DNA of 11,701 nt from Desulfobacterales bacterium. Its GTDB lineage: Bacteria > Desulfobacterota > Desulfobacteria > Desulfobacterales > Desulfobacteraceae. Below are positions 1-8,003 of the stretch, in pieces. The notes under the pieces were generated by a model. The model was not told the DNA's origin and searched no databases. It saw only the letters and a list, made by a program, of their open reading frames with translations. Position numbers and translations under genes: made by a program. The stretch covers positions 1 through 11,701 of the forward strand of contig JAKSAU010000231.1 of NCBI GenBank assembly GCA_022361535.1, read 5' to 3'. How positions within the stretch are numbered: position 1 is the first letter of the stretch; every line of letters starts with the position of its first letter.

Positions 1-740
1 AGGATCCTACCCTTAAAATGAGAAAGGATGAGGAGACCGGCCAGACCATCCTGTCAGGTATGGGTGAACTCCATCTTGAGATCATTATTTCCAGGATGGT
101 CAAGGAATTCAACACTAACGTAAACGTCGGCAAGCCTCAGGTTGTTTACCGGGAGATTATTACTGCATCATCACGAGGTCAGGCCGTGTTTGAACGGGAT
201 ATACAGGGAAAGTCCCACTATGCCAATCTTACTGTGGAACTCAATCCTCTGGAACGTGGCGAGGGGGTTAAATTTAGATCTCTGGTAACTGATGAGCAGG
301 TTTCTGACCAGTATATTCCACTCATTGAAAAAGGCATCAAAGAAAGTCTTGAAGGCGGATTCCTCAAAGGATACCCCCTGGTGGATGTGGAAATTGTACT
401 GACCAATGGTGGCACCGAAGAGGGCAGGGGATCGGAGCTTGCATTTTCAGTCTGTGGCGCCATGGCCTGCAAAGAGGCCCTTAAAGAGGCCAAGATGGCA
501 CTTCTTGAGCCCATCATGGATGTAGAGGTTTTTGTTCCGGATGCCAACATGGGAGATGCCATTGCCGATCTTAACGCCCGTGGCGGCAAAGTAGAATCCA
601 TAAATCCCAAGGCTGATATTCAGATTGTTAAAGCCGTGGTTCCCCTGGCAAAAATGTTTGGTTATTCCACAGCCCTTAGGTCAGCGACCCAGGGCCGAGG
701 CACCTTTACCATGCAGTTTAAAAGTTTTGATAAAGTATAA
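1..740 (+). CDS. Elongation factor G-like translational GTPase, C-terminal part (5' end outside window)
   Basis: The reading frame enters at base 3 and is open to the TAA at 738-740, giving 245 residues. The protein begins inside domain III (DPTLKMRKDEETGQT, then SGMGELHLEI), continues through domain IV and ends with the domain V pattern MFGYSTALRSATQGRG, so the GTPase domain lies upstream of the window. EF-G drives ribosomal translocation or recycling in the cytoplasm. Domain IV is unusual. The loop that reads GGRGQYG in E. coli EF-G is QGKSHYA here, and the tip residue equivalent to E. coli His583 is Glu (codon 417-419, in GGTEEGRGSELAF). This suggests a divergent EF-G paralogue rather than the str-operon fusA. 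No EF-Tu or ribosomal protein gene follows; a terminator does. Family assignment is firm; which paralogue it is remains inference. Confidence 0.95.
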   Translation, partial: DPTLKMRKDEETGQTILSGMGELHLEIIISRMVKEFNTNVNVGKPQVVYREIITASSRGQAVFERDIQGKSHYANLTVELNPLERGEGVKFRSLVTDEQVSDQYIPLIEKGIKESLEGGFLKGYPLVDVEIVLTNGGTEEGRGSELAFSVCGAMACKEALKEAKMALLEPIMDVEVFVPDANMGDAIADLNARGGKVESINPKADIQIVKAVVPLAKMFGYSTALRSATQGRGTFTMQFKSFDKV

Positions 741-766
741 AATGCCTTAGCGCATTAATTGCCATT

Positions 767-810
767 AAAAAAGCTGTGTGAGATTCAACTCTCCATCGCT
801 TTTATTTTTT
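767..810. terminator. Bidirectional intrinsic terminator between convergent genes
   Basis: An A-run and GC (767-774) pair with GC and a T-run (799-804). An interrupted inner stem ends in GAGA pairing with TCTC around the loop TTCAAC, and T-rich sequence follows to 810. Read from the other strand, the structure is again a stem followed by a T-run. It therefore suits both the EF-G gene ending at 740 and the minus-strand protease gene ending at 833. The stem contains a bulge and at least one mismatch, so strength is moderate. Confidence 0.7.
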
Positions 811-832
811 GGTTAGTATGCTCGTAAGGTGA

Positions 833-2254
833 CTAAGACCTTTGCTGTTTGGATATCCTTTTGGCCTTTTCCTTTACACTCTCAAGTTGTTTTTGAGCCT
901 TTTGTTTTGTGTTTTCGTCTTCCAGGGTTTCTATGGCTCGGTTTAGATGGCGAAAGGCATTTTTAACATCCCGTGTGGTTGAATAGTAAACACCCAGATA
1001 ATAATGGGACATTGGGTCCTGGCCTTTTCTGGACATGATATTGGCCATGTGGTAGTTGGCCCTTTCCAGTCCGGGTGAATTACTTGATAGTATACGTTCA
1101 AGTCCTTTTTCTGCAGCAGCGATATTGCCGATCTCAATCTGGGCCACAGCACTCAGATAAATGGCATGATCTCCTAACACCTTGTCATCAGTTACTCCTT
1201 TTAAAACACTTATTGCTTTTACATAATCGGTATTCCTGATGTGGAGCCGTCCAAGCTCCAGGAGAATCATAGGGTCAAATATATTCTCTGCTAATGCCTT
1301 ATTCAAATGGTCTATTCCTTCATCGATTTGATTGATTCTTGCGTAAAGCAGACCAAGACCATAATGCAACGCAGGGGTGTTAGGAGCAAATTCAAGCTCA
1401 AGTTCAATTTTGGGGATATAGATTTTAGGGTTCGAATACAGGCCGATCACCCTGTATTTGACCATCTGGAAATCATAGTTTTTAGGGGCTTTAGGTTTGT
1501 CCGGGCTTGGCGTATACCCTTCAAGCAGCCCGGCCAAATGTGAAATTCTGGTACCTGTACCCGGATGGGTTTTAAAGTAATCAGGTATTCCTTCTACACC
1601 CTGGTAGTCGGTTTCCCTGATTTTAATAAGGCTTGTGAGCAAACCCTGTGGGTAATATCCGGTTTTTTCCATGAAAAGTACAGCTTTTTGATCGGCTTCG
1701 GTTTCGTTCTCCCTTGTAAATGCAAGCATTGAGGACTGCCCAGCCGCAACAGATCCAATGGTCAAAGCCTGGGCAGCATCTCCCCCACCGCCTGCCGCAC
1801 CGAGCAAAACGCCTGCGAGCATCCCGGCCATGCTGCCTATGGATACCATTTTGGAACGATCAATGGACTGTGAGACATGACGACTTGCAGCATGGGCGAC
1901 TTCATGTGCCATTATCCCTGCGAACTCATCAATATTGTCCAATGCTACGATAAGGCCGCGATGAACAAATATATTAGCCGCAGGGCTGGCAAACGCATTG
2001 AATGAATTATCATTGATCAGATTGAAATCAAACTTGAATGGTTGAACAGGAAGGCCTTCGACAATATGGTTGCCTACTGTATTTATCATTTCAGTGACTA
2101 CGGGGTCATGAAGAATGAGGCCGGAGTCCTCTATGATCTGCATGTATTCATTACCCAGCTTTTGTTCGTCTGGAATAGAGATAGCAAATACGTTTGGAGA
2201 GAAAATACATACCAGGGTCAGGCAGACTGCAACAATCTGTTTGAGATTTTTCAT
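833..2254 (-). CDS. Periplasmic M48 zinc metalloprotease with TPR domain (BepA/YfgC-like)
   Basis: The 473-residue protein begins with a Sec signal peptide (about residues 1-24, ending NVFA). The M48 catalytic domain follows: zinc motif HEVAH at 117-121 (Glu118 catalytic), the third ligand in ExxxD (Glu184 to Asp188), and His230 in a THP motif matching the extra zinc-coordinating His known in BepA. A Gly/Ala-rich hydrophobic stretch (about 139-171) lies between. Residues about 290-445 are helical TPR-like repeats (e.g. ALHYGLGLLYARINQIDEGI), and the C-terminus is a charged coiled-coil tail. BepA-type proteins act in the periplasm on outer-membrane protein assembly, degrading stalled substrates and aiding LPS transport assembly. 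Length matches the family (E. coli BepA is 487 residues). Only 34 bases separate it from the upstream DUF3334 gene, so co-transcription is likely. The nearest purine-rich stretch (AAAGGGGAAAG) is rather far upstream for a Shine-Dalgarno site. Confidence 0.93.
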   Translation of the reverse strand: MKNLKQIVAVCLTLVCIFSPNVFAISIPDEQKLGNEYMQIIEDSGLILHDPVVTEMINTVGNHIVEGLPVQPFKFDFNLINDNSFNAFASPAANIFVHRGLIVALDNIDEFAGIMAHEVAHAASRHVSQSIDRSKMVSIGSMAGMLAGVLLGAAGGGGDAAQALTIGSVAAGQSSMLAFTRENETEADQKAVLFMEKTGYYPQGLLTSLIKIRETDYQGVEGIPDYFKTHPGTGTRISHLAGLLEGYTPSPDKPKAPKNYDFQMVKYRVIGLYSNPKIYIPKIELELEFAPNTPALHYGLGLLYARINQIDEGIDHLNKALAENIFDPMILLELGRLHIRNTDYVKAISVLKGVTDDKVLGDHAIYLSAVAQIEIGNIAAAEKGLERILSSNSPGLERANYHMANIMSRKGQDPMSHYYLGVYYSTTRDVKNAFRHLNRAIETLEDENTKQKAQKQLESVKEKAKRISKQQRS

Positions 2255-2288
2255 AATCGTTTGGAAACGGCTTTCCCCTTTGCGGGAC

Positions 2289-2825
2289 TTATATATTTAC
2301 AAATTCGGTATGCTCCATTGCAATTTCAATGCGGAAACTGTAATTACCAATTTTAAGTGACAGGCGTCTGTTTTCCGCATAATAAGCATCAATGACCAAG
2401 GTGATGGCAGAGTTAAGTGTCAAAGCTTTGGGCTGGCCGATAACTGCATTAAGGCTGTATTGTTCTTCCACATCTTTGATAAGTTGCCCCATGAGTTGGT
2501 TGGTAATTTCCCCGATGGTATCAGCCACCTCGGGATCTGCAATGGTCGCGGCCAGTTCCTCTTTGGGCATGCCCATACTAAGCATATATTTTTTATAGAC
2601 CTCAAAAGCGGCATCTGCACTGAAATTGAGGATGACCAGCCCGATGTAATCTCCGTCAAATTGGACAAAGCAGGTCAGATCCGGTTTCATTGAAACCTTG
2701 GGGACTTTTTGTATGGTAGAGGAATAAGTAACTTCCTGGCCTGTGCTTTTTTCCAAGGTGTTTTGAGCCGTGGTCAAAAATATTTTTGATATTTCATCAA
2801 TGGACAGGGTGTTGGATGTTCCCAT
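2289..2825 (-). CDS. DUF3334 family protein (CheC/CheX-like fold)
   Basis: The protein has 178 residues, no signal peptide and no membrane segment, so it is probably cytoplasmic. The pattern KPDLTCFVQFDG (47-58), the run GLVILNFSADAAFEVYKKYM and the helix VADTIGEITNQLMGQLIKD (100-118) match what I recall of DUF3334 proteins of gamma- and deltaproteobacteria. The E-x-x-N-x-x-x-G helix resembles the CheC/CheX phosphatase helix, which also carries Glu and Asn, so a response-regulator phosphatase-like role is possible but unproven. The ATG is preceded by AAGGAG at five-base spacing, which fixes the start. It is the first gene of a unit with the M48 protease; a well-formed promoter lies just upstream. 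No chemotaxis or two-component gene is nearby, so the partner is unknown. Confidence 0.85.
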   Translation of the reverse strand: MGTSNTLSIDEISKIFLTTAQNTLEKSTGQEVTYSSTIQKVPKVSMKPDLTCFVQFDGDYIGLVILNFSADAAFEVYKKYMLSMGMPKEELAATIADPEVADTIGEITNQLMGQLIKDVEEQYSLNAVIGQPKALTLNSAITLVIDAYYAENRRLSLKIGNYSFRIEIAMEHTEFVNI

Positions 2826-2864
2826 GGTTTCTCCTTAATATAATCGAATGACATACACCGAAGA

Positions 2865-2893
2865 ATTATGAGAAAAACAAGGCAGAATGTCAA
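2865..2893 (-). promoter_or_regulatory. Sigma70-type promoter for the DUF3334-M48 unit
   Basis: On the minus strand a perfect TTGACA (-35, bases 2888-2893) is followed after exactly 17 bases by CATAAT (-10, bases 2865-2870), five of six consensus positions. Transcription would start near 2858, giving a leader of about 33 bases that carries the AAGGAG ribosome-binding site of the DUF3334 gene. Placement and spacing are textbook; activity is inferred. Confidence 0.75.
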
Positions 2894-3078
2894 ACTTTAA
2901 TATTGAGGCTGCCGTATTCTCTTGCATATAGGCTTATTTGTTCTAAGAAAACGGCATCACGCCTATTTTGGAAATAAATGCAACCGTTTGTAGGGTAACT
3001 ATGCTGGTTCCTTGTATAAGCGATTAGCCTGTTAGAACGGGCGGTATATGATTTGCCATAGACTAAAATCTGTATGGT

Positions 3079-3999
3079 CTATCTTTCTCCGCGCTTGTAC
3101 GGTGCTGCCAGCATGGCCGGGGCATTAAGTTTCCTTGGATCCCTAAAAGAGATAACCAGCAGGATAACCAGGGTAGCAATATATGGAAGCATTGCCAGAA
3201 AATTGGGTGAAATGCCCAAAGGCTGCATAAGATACTGGGCCACAAAGATACCGCCAAAGACAAATGATGCCCAGATGGCGCGCCCCGGGTTCCATAATGC
3301 AAAAATAGTCAGGGCAATGGCAATCCAACCGCGTCCTGCGGTCATACCCTCAACCCAGGATTTTGAGTAAGAGATGGATAAATGGGCGCCTGCAAGAGCA
3401 GAAAAAGCCCCACCGATAATGACAGACCAGTATCGGACGACATATACGTTGACGCCCTGGGTCTCAGTGGCTTTGGGGTTCTCGCCAGTGGACCTGACTT
3501 GGATACCCAGCCGTGTCCGTTCCAGGAAAAACCAGGCTACTAGAGCAAGAATAATAGCCAGGTAGAAAAACGGGCTCTGATAAAACAGGGCTTTACCGAT
3601 ATAAGGAATGTCTGACAGATAGGGGATCGCTACATCTTCCATTTTAATGGACAAAGGACGCCCGACATAAGGTTTTCCTATCATACCTGAAAGGCCTAAA
3701 CCAAGCATGGTAAGGGCCAGACCGGAAACTACCTGGTTGGCCTGCAAAGATACTGAGGCAAACGCATGAATCACTGAAATAGCCATACCTGCACCAACAG
3801 CCGCAAGTACGCCTAACCAAGGCTGACCTGTGGTCATTGTGACAATAAAGGCCACAACAGCACCCACGGCCATAACACCTTCAACACCCAGGTTAAGTAT
3901 GCCGGAGCGTTCGCAAAGAACTTCACCGGTAGTGGCAAGGAGCAGGGGCGTGCCTGCCACCATGGTTCTCTGTATCGTTGATATGATAATATCTTCCAT
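3079..3999 (-). CDS. BMP/Nup-type ABC transporter permease, second subunit (NupQ/YufQ-like)
   Basis: The 306-residue, strongly hydrophobic inner-membrane protein belongs to the branched-chain amino-acid/ribose-type permease superfamily (BPD_transp_2). Diagnostic patterns are LCERSGILNLGVEG (28-41), the cytoplasmic coupling loop TGENPKATETQGV (171-183), which contacts the ATPase, and GMTAGRGWIAIAL (218-230). About eight to ten membrane segments are visible. With the partner permease it forms the translocation path of the importer. The gene starts 12 bases after the first permease gene; its ATG follows an AGGGG motif at usual spacing. It is the last gene of the importer operon. I see no convincing terminator in the 250 bases that follow, only weak hairpins. 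Confidence 0.93.
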   Translation of the reverse strand: MEDIIISTIQRTMVAGTPLLLATTGEVLCERSGILNLGVEGVMAVGAVVAFIVTMTTGQPWLGVLAAVGAGMAISVIHAFASVSLQANQVVSGLALTMLGLGLSGMIGKPYVGRPLSIKMEDVAIPYLSDIPYIGKALFYQSPFFYLAIILALVAWFFLERTRLGIQVRSTGENPKATETQGVNVYVVRYWSVIIGGAFSALAGAHLSISYSKSWVEGMTAGRGWIAIALTIFALWNPGRAIWASFVFGGIFVAQYLMQPLGISPNFLAMLPYIATLVILLVISFRDPRKLNAPAMLAAPYKRGER

Positions 4000-4011
4000 T
4001 ATAACCCCTAA

Positions 4012-5088
4012 TTATTTGGCAAAGTGTATTTTGATTTTATGGTGTAAAAAGTAATCGCCCATGATTAAGAATATGAGCAGGGTGCCGTTGACAATTTCAA
4101 CTGTGGCAGCCGGCAGTCCGAGAGAAATCTGGATGGCGTCACCGCCCACGATAATTCCGGCAAATACAAGGCCGGAAAAAATCGCATACAAAGGATTGAG
4201 CTTGGCCAGCCAGGCCACGATAATGGCTGTAAATCCATAGCCTGACGAAACCGATGCCGGATACCCTAAATAGTGGTGGATACCTGCCACCTCGCCGACA
4301 CCGGCAAATCCGGCAAGGCCACCGGATATAGCCATGAGAATCAAACTGGTTTTAAGAAAGTCAATACCGGCATATTTACCGGCATCCGGGTTTTCCCCGA
4401 CCACCCGGGCCTCATAACCGAACCGGGTTTTATAAATGACCACACAGAGAACGATTGCACAGATAATGGCCAGAATCAGTGTGGCATAATGGATTCTCGA
4501 TCCTGGAATAATGCCTAAGATCGCTGCATCCGGCAGGTTGTCCGTACCGGGGAACCCAAATCGGGTTGACCCTTTCCAGGGACCTACAATGAGCATGGTT
4601 AAAAATTCTGCGCAAATATAGTTAAGCATCAACGTCGTTATGACTTCATTGATGGAATACTTGATTTTTAAGATGGCCGGAATAATGCCCCAAAGCGCTC
4701 CGCCTAAAAAGCCTGCTGCAAAGATCAAAGGAACAATCACGACAGAAGGCAGGTTTTCTCCAAAGGCCTGGGCTGTCCAGGTGGCAAAAATAGCGCCCAT
4801 GAGCAATTGGCCTTCAGCGCCAATATTCCAGAATTTTGCCCTGAACGCCAGGGTAAGCCCTGCCCCGATAAGAATTAAGGGAATGGCTTTGGTAATGGTT
4901 TCTTTAATACCGTACAATGAGCCGAACGATCCCATAAAGATTTCGGAGATGGCGTACAATGGGTTAACGCCGGCAATTAAAAAAATGATGCTGACGACCA
5001 AAAAACCGGCCCCAAGGGAGCCGACATTGGTCATAAAGGATCTTAAAGCACTGATATTGTATCGGTCGCTGGTGGTAATCCGTATCAT
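4012..5088 (-). CDS. BMP/Nup-type ABC transporter permease, first subunit (NupP-like)
   Basis: The 358-residue inner-membrane permease is of the same superfamily as its neighbour. Key patterns are FRAKFWNIGAEGQLLMGA (82-99), INEVITTLMLNYI (146-158) and the coupling loop GENPDAGKYAGID (231-243), typical of the longer permease of nucleoside importers. The N-terminus carries a short cytoplasmic segment before the first membrane helix (about 23-40), then several more helices; the C-terminal tail is basic. The gene begins 19 bases after the ATPase gene and ends 12 bases before the second permease gene, so translation is tightly grouped. No clear Shine-Dalgarno sequence precedes the ATG at 5086-5088; translational coupling is a likely explanation. 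Confidence 0.93.
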   Translation of the reverse strand: MIRITTSDRYNISALRSFMTNVGSLGAGFLVVSIIFLIAGVNPLYAISEIFMGSFGSLYGIKETITKAIPLILIGAGLTLAFRAKFWNIGAEGQLLMGAIFATWTAQAFGENLPSVVIVPLIFAAGFLGGALWGIIPAILKIKYSINEVITTLMLNYICAEFLTMLIVGPWKGSTRFGFPGTDNLPDAAILGIIPGSRIHYATLILAIICAIVLCVVIYKTRFGYEARVVGENPDAGKYAGIDFLKTSLILMAISGGLAGFAGVGEVAGIHHYLGYPASVSSGYGFTAIIVAWLAKLNPLYAIFSGLVFAGIIVGGDAIQISLGLPAATVEIVNGTLLIFLIMGDYFLHHKIKIHFAK

Positions 5089-5107
5089 GGGTAAGGTGTA
5101 GTTTTTC

Positions 5108-6652
5108 TTAAATTTGGTTGATTGGGGCGGTCTGCCCGTCTATTTTCTTAGACCCTGCCATCATCATGCCGATTTCACTAAGACGCTCGTCATCAGCATC
5201 CAGGATGCCCATGAATTCCCCGTCAAAGATCACGGCTACCCGATCACAGAGCTCAAATATTTCTTCTAAATCTTCAGAGAAGAGCAGTACTGTGCTGCCC
5301 TGTCTTCTCAGTTCCAACAAGTGCTGGCGTAAAAATTCCGTTGCCCCCACGTCCAGTCCGTATGTGGGATGAGATGCCACTAATAACTGTGGCTGCTCAC
5401 TGATTTCCCGGCCCAGTATGAGCTTTTGAATATTACCGCCGGACAAGTTTCTAATCTGGTTGTTGATGGAGTGGGTTGCGACTTTAAAGTCCGAGATAAT
5501 GGTTTTTGCATGGTTTTTCACCTGACCGTATTTAAGAAAGTACCGTTTGGAAAATTTTTTCAGGTGATGCTGCTTTAAAATGGCATTGTCGTAAAGGAAT
5601 AATCCGGGTGCAATGCCAAACCGGATACGTTCTTCAGGCACATGGGACACCCCGTAATCATAAATTTTACGAGGAGACATGTTGGTGATTTCCTCTCCTT
5701 TTACCAGAACACGACCGGTATCGATTTTTCGTATACCTGTAATTGCTTCTGCCAGTTCCCGCTGCCCGTTTCCTGCCACACCCGCAATACCGAAAATCTC
5801 GTTTTTATATAGTTCAAAGGAAACGTCTTTTACGGCAGGCAAGCCTTTGTCGCCGGTGACATTAATGCCTTCGACCGTGAGAACCCTGTCTCCCTTGTCC
5901 ATTTTTTCTTTATCAATGTTAAAGACCACATCCCGGCCGACCATCATCCGGGCAAGGCCTTTTTTATCTGTATCTTTGGTGTCTGCACCGCCTACGATTT
6001 GTCCTTTCTGGAGGACTGTGACCCGGTCGCAGATATCCATGATTTCATCCAGTTTATGGGAGATGAAGATAATGGAGTGGCCTTCTTCTTTCATCCGCCG
6101 CAGGATGTCAATGAGTTCCTTGATCTCTTGGGGGGTCAGTACGGATGTCGGCTCGTCAAGAATAAGAAGGTCTGCGCCGTTGAGCAATGCTTTGATTATT
6201 TCCACCCGCTGCTGTTCCCCGGCAGATAATTGCCAGACTTTCTGATTGAGATCCATGCGGAAATCAAACTGCCGGGAAAACTCTTTGACACGTTCACGGA
6301 TTTTAATTTTGGGGAAAAAGAAAGGGGTGTCTTTGTAGCCTAAAGCAATATTTTCAATCACAGAGTGGTTTTGTACCAGCATGAAATGCTGATGAACCAT
6401 GCCGATGCCGTGGTTAATGGATTCAACCGGATTGGTGATTTTAATAGGCTTTCCATTGATCCGTATCTGGCCCGAATCCGGCTGATAAAGACCGTAAAGG
6501 ATATTCATCAATGTGGTTTTACCCGCACCGTTTTCCCCAAGTAATCCTAAGATTTCCCCGGATTCGACATGAAGGTTGATATCCTTATTGGCATGAATGC
6601 CCTGAAACGATTTGCAAATATCAACCATTTCAAGGCGTTGTATTTTTTTCAT
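5108..6652 (-). CDS. BMP/Nup-type ABC transporter ATPase with two nucleotide-binding domains (NupO-like)
   Basis: The 514-residue cytoplasmic ATPase has two fused ABC domains, as in RbsA and NupO proteins. NBD1 (about 1-240) is intact: Walker A GENGAGKT (39-46), Q-loop at Gln88, signature LSAGEQQRV (142-150), Walker B LLILDEPTS (162-170, catalytic Glu167) and His199. NBD2 (about 255-500) is degenerate. Walker A reads GVAGNGQ (291-297) without the GKT, the signature is LSGGN (403-407), the Walker B region is LLVASHPTYGLD (423-434) without the catalytic Glu, and Ser replaces the H-loop His. Such asymmetry is normal in this family, leaving one strong hydrolysis site. The gene lies between the lipoprotein gene, from which a strong hairpin separates it by 68 bases, and the permeases. 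No good Shine-Dalgarno site is seen before the ATG; the N-terminus fits the family. Confidence 0.95.
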   Translation of the reverse strand: MKKIQRLEMVDICKSFQGIHANKDINLHVESGEILGLLGENGAGKTTLMNILYGLYQPDSGQIRINGKPIKITNPVESINHGIGMVHQHFMLVQNHSVIENIALGYKDTPFFFPKIKIRERVKEFSRQFDFRMDLNQKVWQLSAGEQQRVEIIKALLNGADLLILDEPTSVLTPQEIKELIDILRRMKEEGHSIIFISHKLDEIMDICDRVTVLQKGQIVGGADTKDTDKKGLARMMVGRDVVFNIDKEKMDKGDRVLTVEGINVTGDKGLPAVKDVSFELYKNEIFGIAGVAGNGQRELAEAITGIRKIDTGRVLVKGEEITNMSPRKIYDYGVSHVPEERIRFGIAPGLFLYDNAILKQHHLKKFSKRYFLKYGQVKNHAKTIISDFKVATHSINNQIRNLSGGNIQKLILGREISEQPQLLVASHPTYGLDVGATEFLRQHLLELRRQGSTVLLFSEDLEEIFELCDRVAVIFDGEFMGILDADDERLSEIGMMMAGSKKIDGQTAPINQI

Positions 6653-6661
6653 AATGTGCTT

Positions 6662-6697
6662 TTAAAATAAAGGCCGGGAAAGAAAGGTTTCCCGGCC
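6662..6697 (-). terminator. Hairpin between lipoprotein and ATPase genes (partial terminator or mRNA-stabilising stem)
   Basis: GGCCGGGAAA (6672-6681) and TTTCCCGGCC (6688-6697) form a perfect 10-bp GC-rich stem with a six-base loop. Read on the minus strand it is followed by TTTATTTT. It lies just after the lipoprotein stop (6721) and before the ATPase start (6652). In binding-protein importers such a stem commonly yields more binding protein than membrane components, by attenuating transcription or protecting the upstream mRNA. The structure is directly visible; the effect on expression is inferred. Confidence 0.75.
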
Positions 6698-6720
6698 CGG
6701 ATTTCAATTAAAGTTAATGC

Positions 6721-7965
6721 TTATTGGGGGATTTCGCCGTTCACACCATCCACATAATACATGATTGACATCAGATCGCCAATGGAGGCCATTTCGCCTT
6801 CCTTGATCTTCAGCTCACCTTTGTTGTCATTAATGGGGCCTGTAAACGGATCAAACACCTCACGGCCTTCCTGCATCTGGGCATACCGTTTCATGACCAG
6901 GTCGTAGGCAGAAATTGAACCGAACTCTGCAGAGTCGATCATGGCTTCTTTGAGTGCCGGAACAAATTTGGGGTTCACAGGATCGGTGGCAGTGCCGCCC
7001 AGGATGGCTGCTTTTTCTTTGGCCAGCCAGAGGACGTCGGCATCTTTCATGTTTTTGGTGTTCCATTTGCCGGTGTAGATGTTTTCCAGAATAGTTGCAT
7101 AGATGCCGCCCCAGTCCATGTACTGGCCTGAAACAACGGAATCCACACCATAAGCCTGCATGGCAGAGTAATGGGAAAAGGTCATTATTTCTTTGCCTTT
7201 TTCAGCATGGGCCTGTCCTACTTCAATAACAGCCGGGGTATCTTCGGTAAATGCAAGAGCATCACAACCTTCTGCGATAAGGGCTTCAGCTGCTTCTTTT
7301 GCCTTGTCAGGTCCGTACCAGGCATAGATCCATTTTACGTCTACGGAAGCTTTTGGGTTGGCAGCTTTAACGCCTAAGGCATAGGCATTGATATGACGAA
7401 CCAGCTCAGGAATGGGGAAAGCAGCCACATAACCGATTTTGTTGGTTTTGGTCAGCGCACCTGCCATAAGGCCGTTAAGGTAGTACATTTGATAGAGGTC
7501 GCCGAAATAGGTACCCACATTTTCGCTGCGTTTGAAACCGGAGCAGTGCATGAATTGTGTGTCAGGATACTTGGTACCTGCTTTGATGGTATCATCCATG
7601 TAGCCAAAGCTTGTGGTGAAGACCACGTCACAGTTCTGCTGCTGAACCAGGCGGTCAATGATTCTCATGCTGTCAGATTCTGCAACAGACTCTACAATAA
7701 CAGTTTCCAGCCAGGGAAATTTTTCTTCAGCATATTTTTTTCCCAGATCATGGGCATGGGACCAGCCATAGTCGCCTACAGGGCCGACATAAATAAACCC
7801 AGCCTTCAATTTCTTATCTTCTTTTGCAGGTTCTTCAGCTTTTTGCTCAGCCACTTTTTCCGGTTCTTTGGGGGCTTGGGCTTCTTGCTGTTCACCGCAG
7901 GAGGTTAAAAACAAACTGCACAGAAAGATAAAAAATACAGCCAGGTAACTCATCTTTGTTTTCAT
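6721..7965 (-). CDS. BMP family ABC transporter substrate-binding lipoprotein (PnrA/BmpA-like)
   Basis: The frame stays open further upstream to a TTG at 7975-7977, but the ATG at 7963-7965 is preferred. GGAG sits six bases before it and overlaps the TTG start. The 414-residue product has a lipoprotein signal peptide with lipobox FLTSC (Cys23), then a Glu/Ala/Lys/Pro-rich linker (about 25-53), then the periplasmic-binding fold. The patterns VGPVGDYGWSHAHDLGKK near the mature N-terminus and DPFTGPINDNKGELKI with a YYVDGVNGEIP tail mark the BMP (PF02608) family, in a subgroup slightly longer than PnrA. Characterised members bind purine nucleosides; some subgroups may bind other ligands, so the substrate is inferred. 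The protein would be anchored to the membrane and deliver ligand to the two permeases encoded downstream. Confidence 0.93.
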   Translation of the reverse strand: MKTKMSYLAVFFIFLCSLFLTSCGEQQEAQAPKEPEKVAEQKAEEPAKEDKKLKAGFIYVGPVGDYGWSHAHDLGKKYAEEKFPWLETVIVESVAESDSMRIIDRLVQQQNCDVVFTTSFGYMDDTIKAGTKYPDTQFMHCSGFKRSENVGTYFGDLYQMYYLNGLMAGALTKTNKIGYVAAFPIPELVRHINAYALGVKAANPKASVDVKWIYAWYGPDKAKEAAEALIAEGCDALAFTEDTPAVIEVGQAHAEKGKEIMTFSHYSAMQAYGVDSVVSGQYMDWGGIYATILENIYTGKWNTKNMKDADVLWLAKEKAAILGGTATDPVNPKFVPALKEAMIDSAEFGSISAYDLVMKRYAQMQEGREVFDPFTGPINDNKGELKIKEGEMASIGDLMSIMYYVDGVNGEIPQ

Positions 7966-7971
7966 AGTTTT

Positions 7972-7975
7972 CTCC
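7972..7975 (-). promoter_or_regulatory. Ribosome-binding site that decides the lipoprotein start
   Basis: GGAG on the minus strand lies six bases before the ATG at 7963-7965 and overlaps an in-frame TTG at 7975-7977. Initiation at the TTG would lack a Shine-Dalgarno site, so the ATG is the likely start and the protein is four residues shorter than the longest open frame. Confidence 0.7.
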
Positions 7976-8003
7976 AAGGTTTTTGTATAAAAAAATTTGG
8001 GGG

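Noticed and set aside
218..610. Minus-strand open frame of 130 codons inside the EF-G fragment
   Set aside because: The EF-G frame is conserved throughout; the opposite frame is Ser/Leu/Pro-rich shadow sequence.
2940..2975. Possible terminator of the importer operon (GGC...GCC with flanking A and T runs)
   Set aside because: The stem has only three GC pairs and an asymmetric internal loop, and it lies more than 100 bases past the last gene.
4640..5101. Plus-strand open frame of 153 codons opposite the first permease
   Set aside because: Reverse image of hydrophobic codons; the minus-strand permease is well supported across this span.
5679..6245. Plus-strand open frame of 188 codons opposite the ATPase gene
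   Set aside because: It is antisense to a fully conserved two-domain ABC ATPase, is rich in Ser/Pro/Arg as expected of a shadow frame, and shows no family pattern.
7393..7908. Plus-strand open frame of 171 codons opposite the BMP lipoprotein gene
   Set aside because: Antisense shadow of a conserved gene; no recognisable domain and no ribosome-binding site of note.
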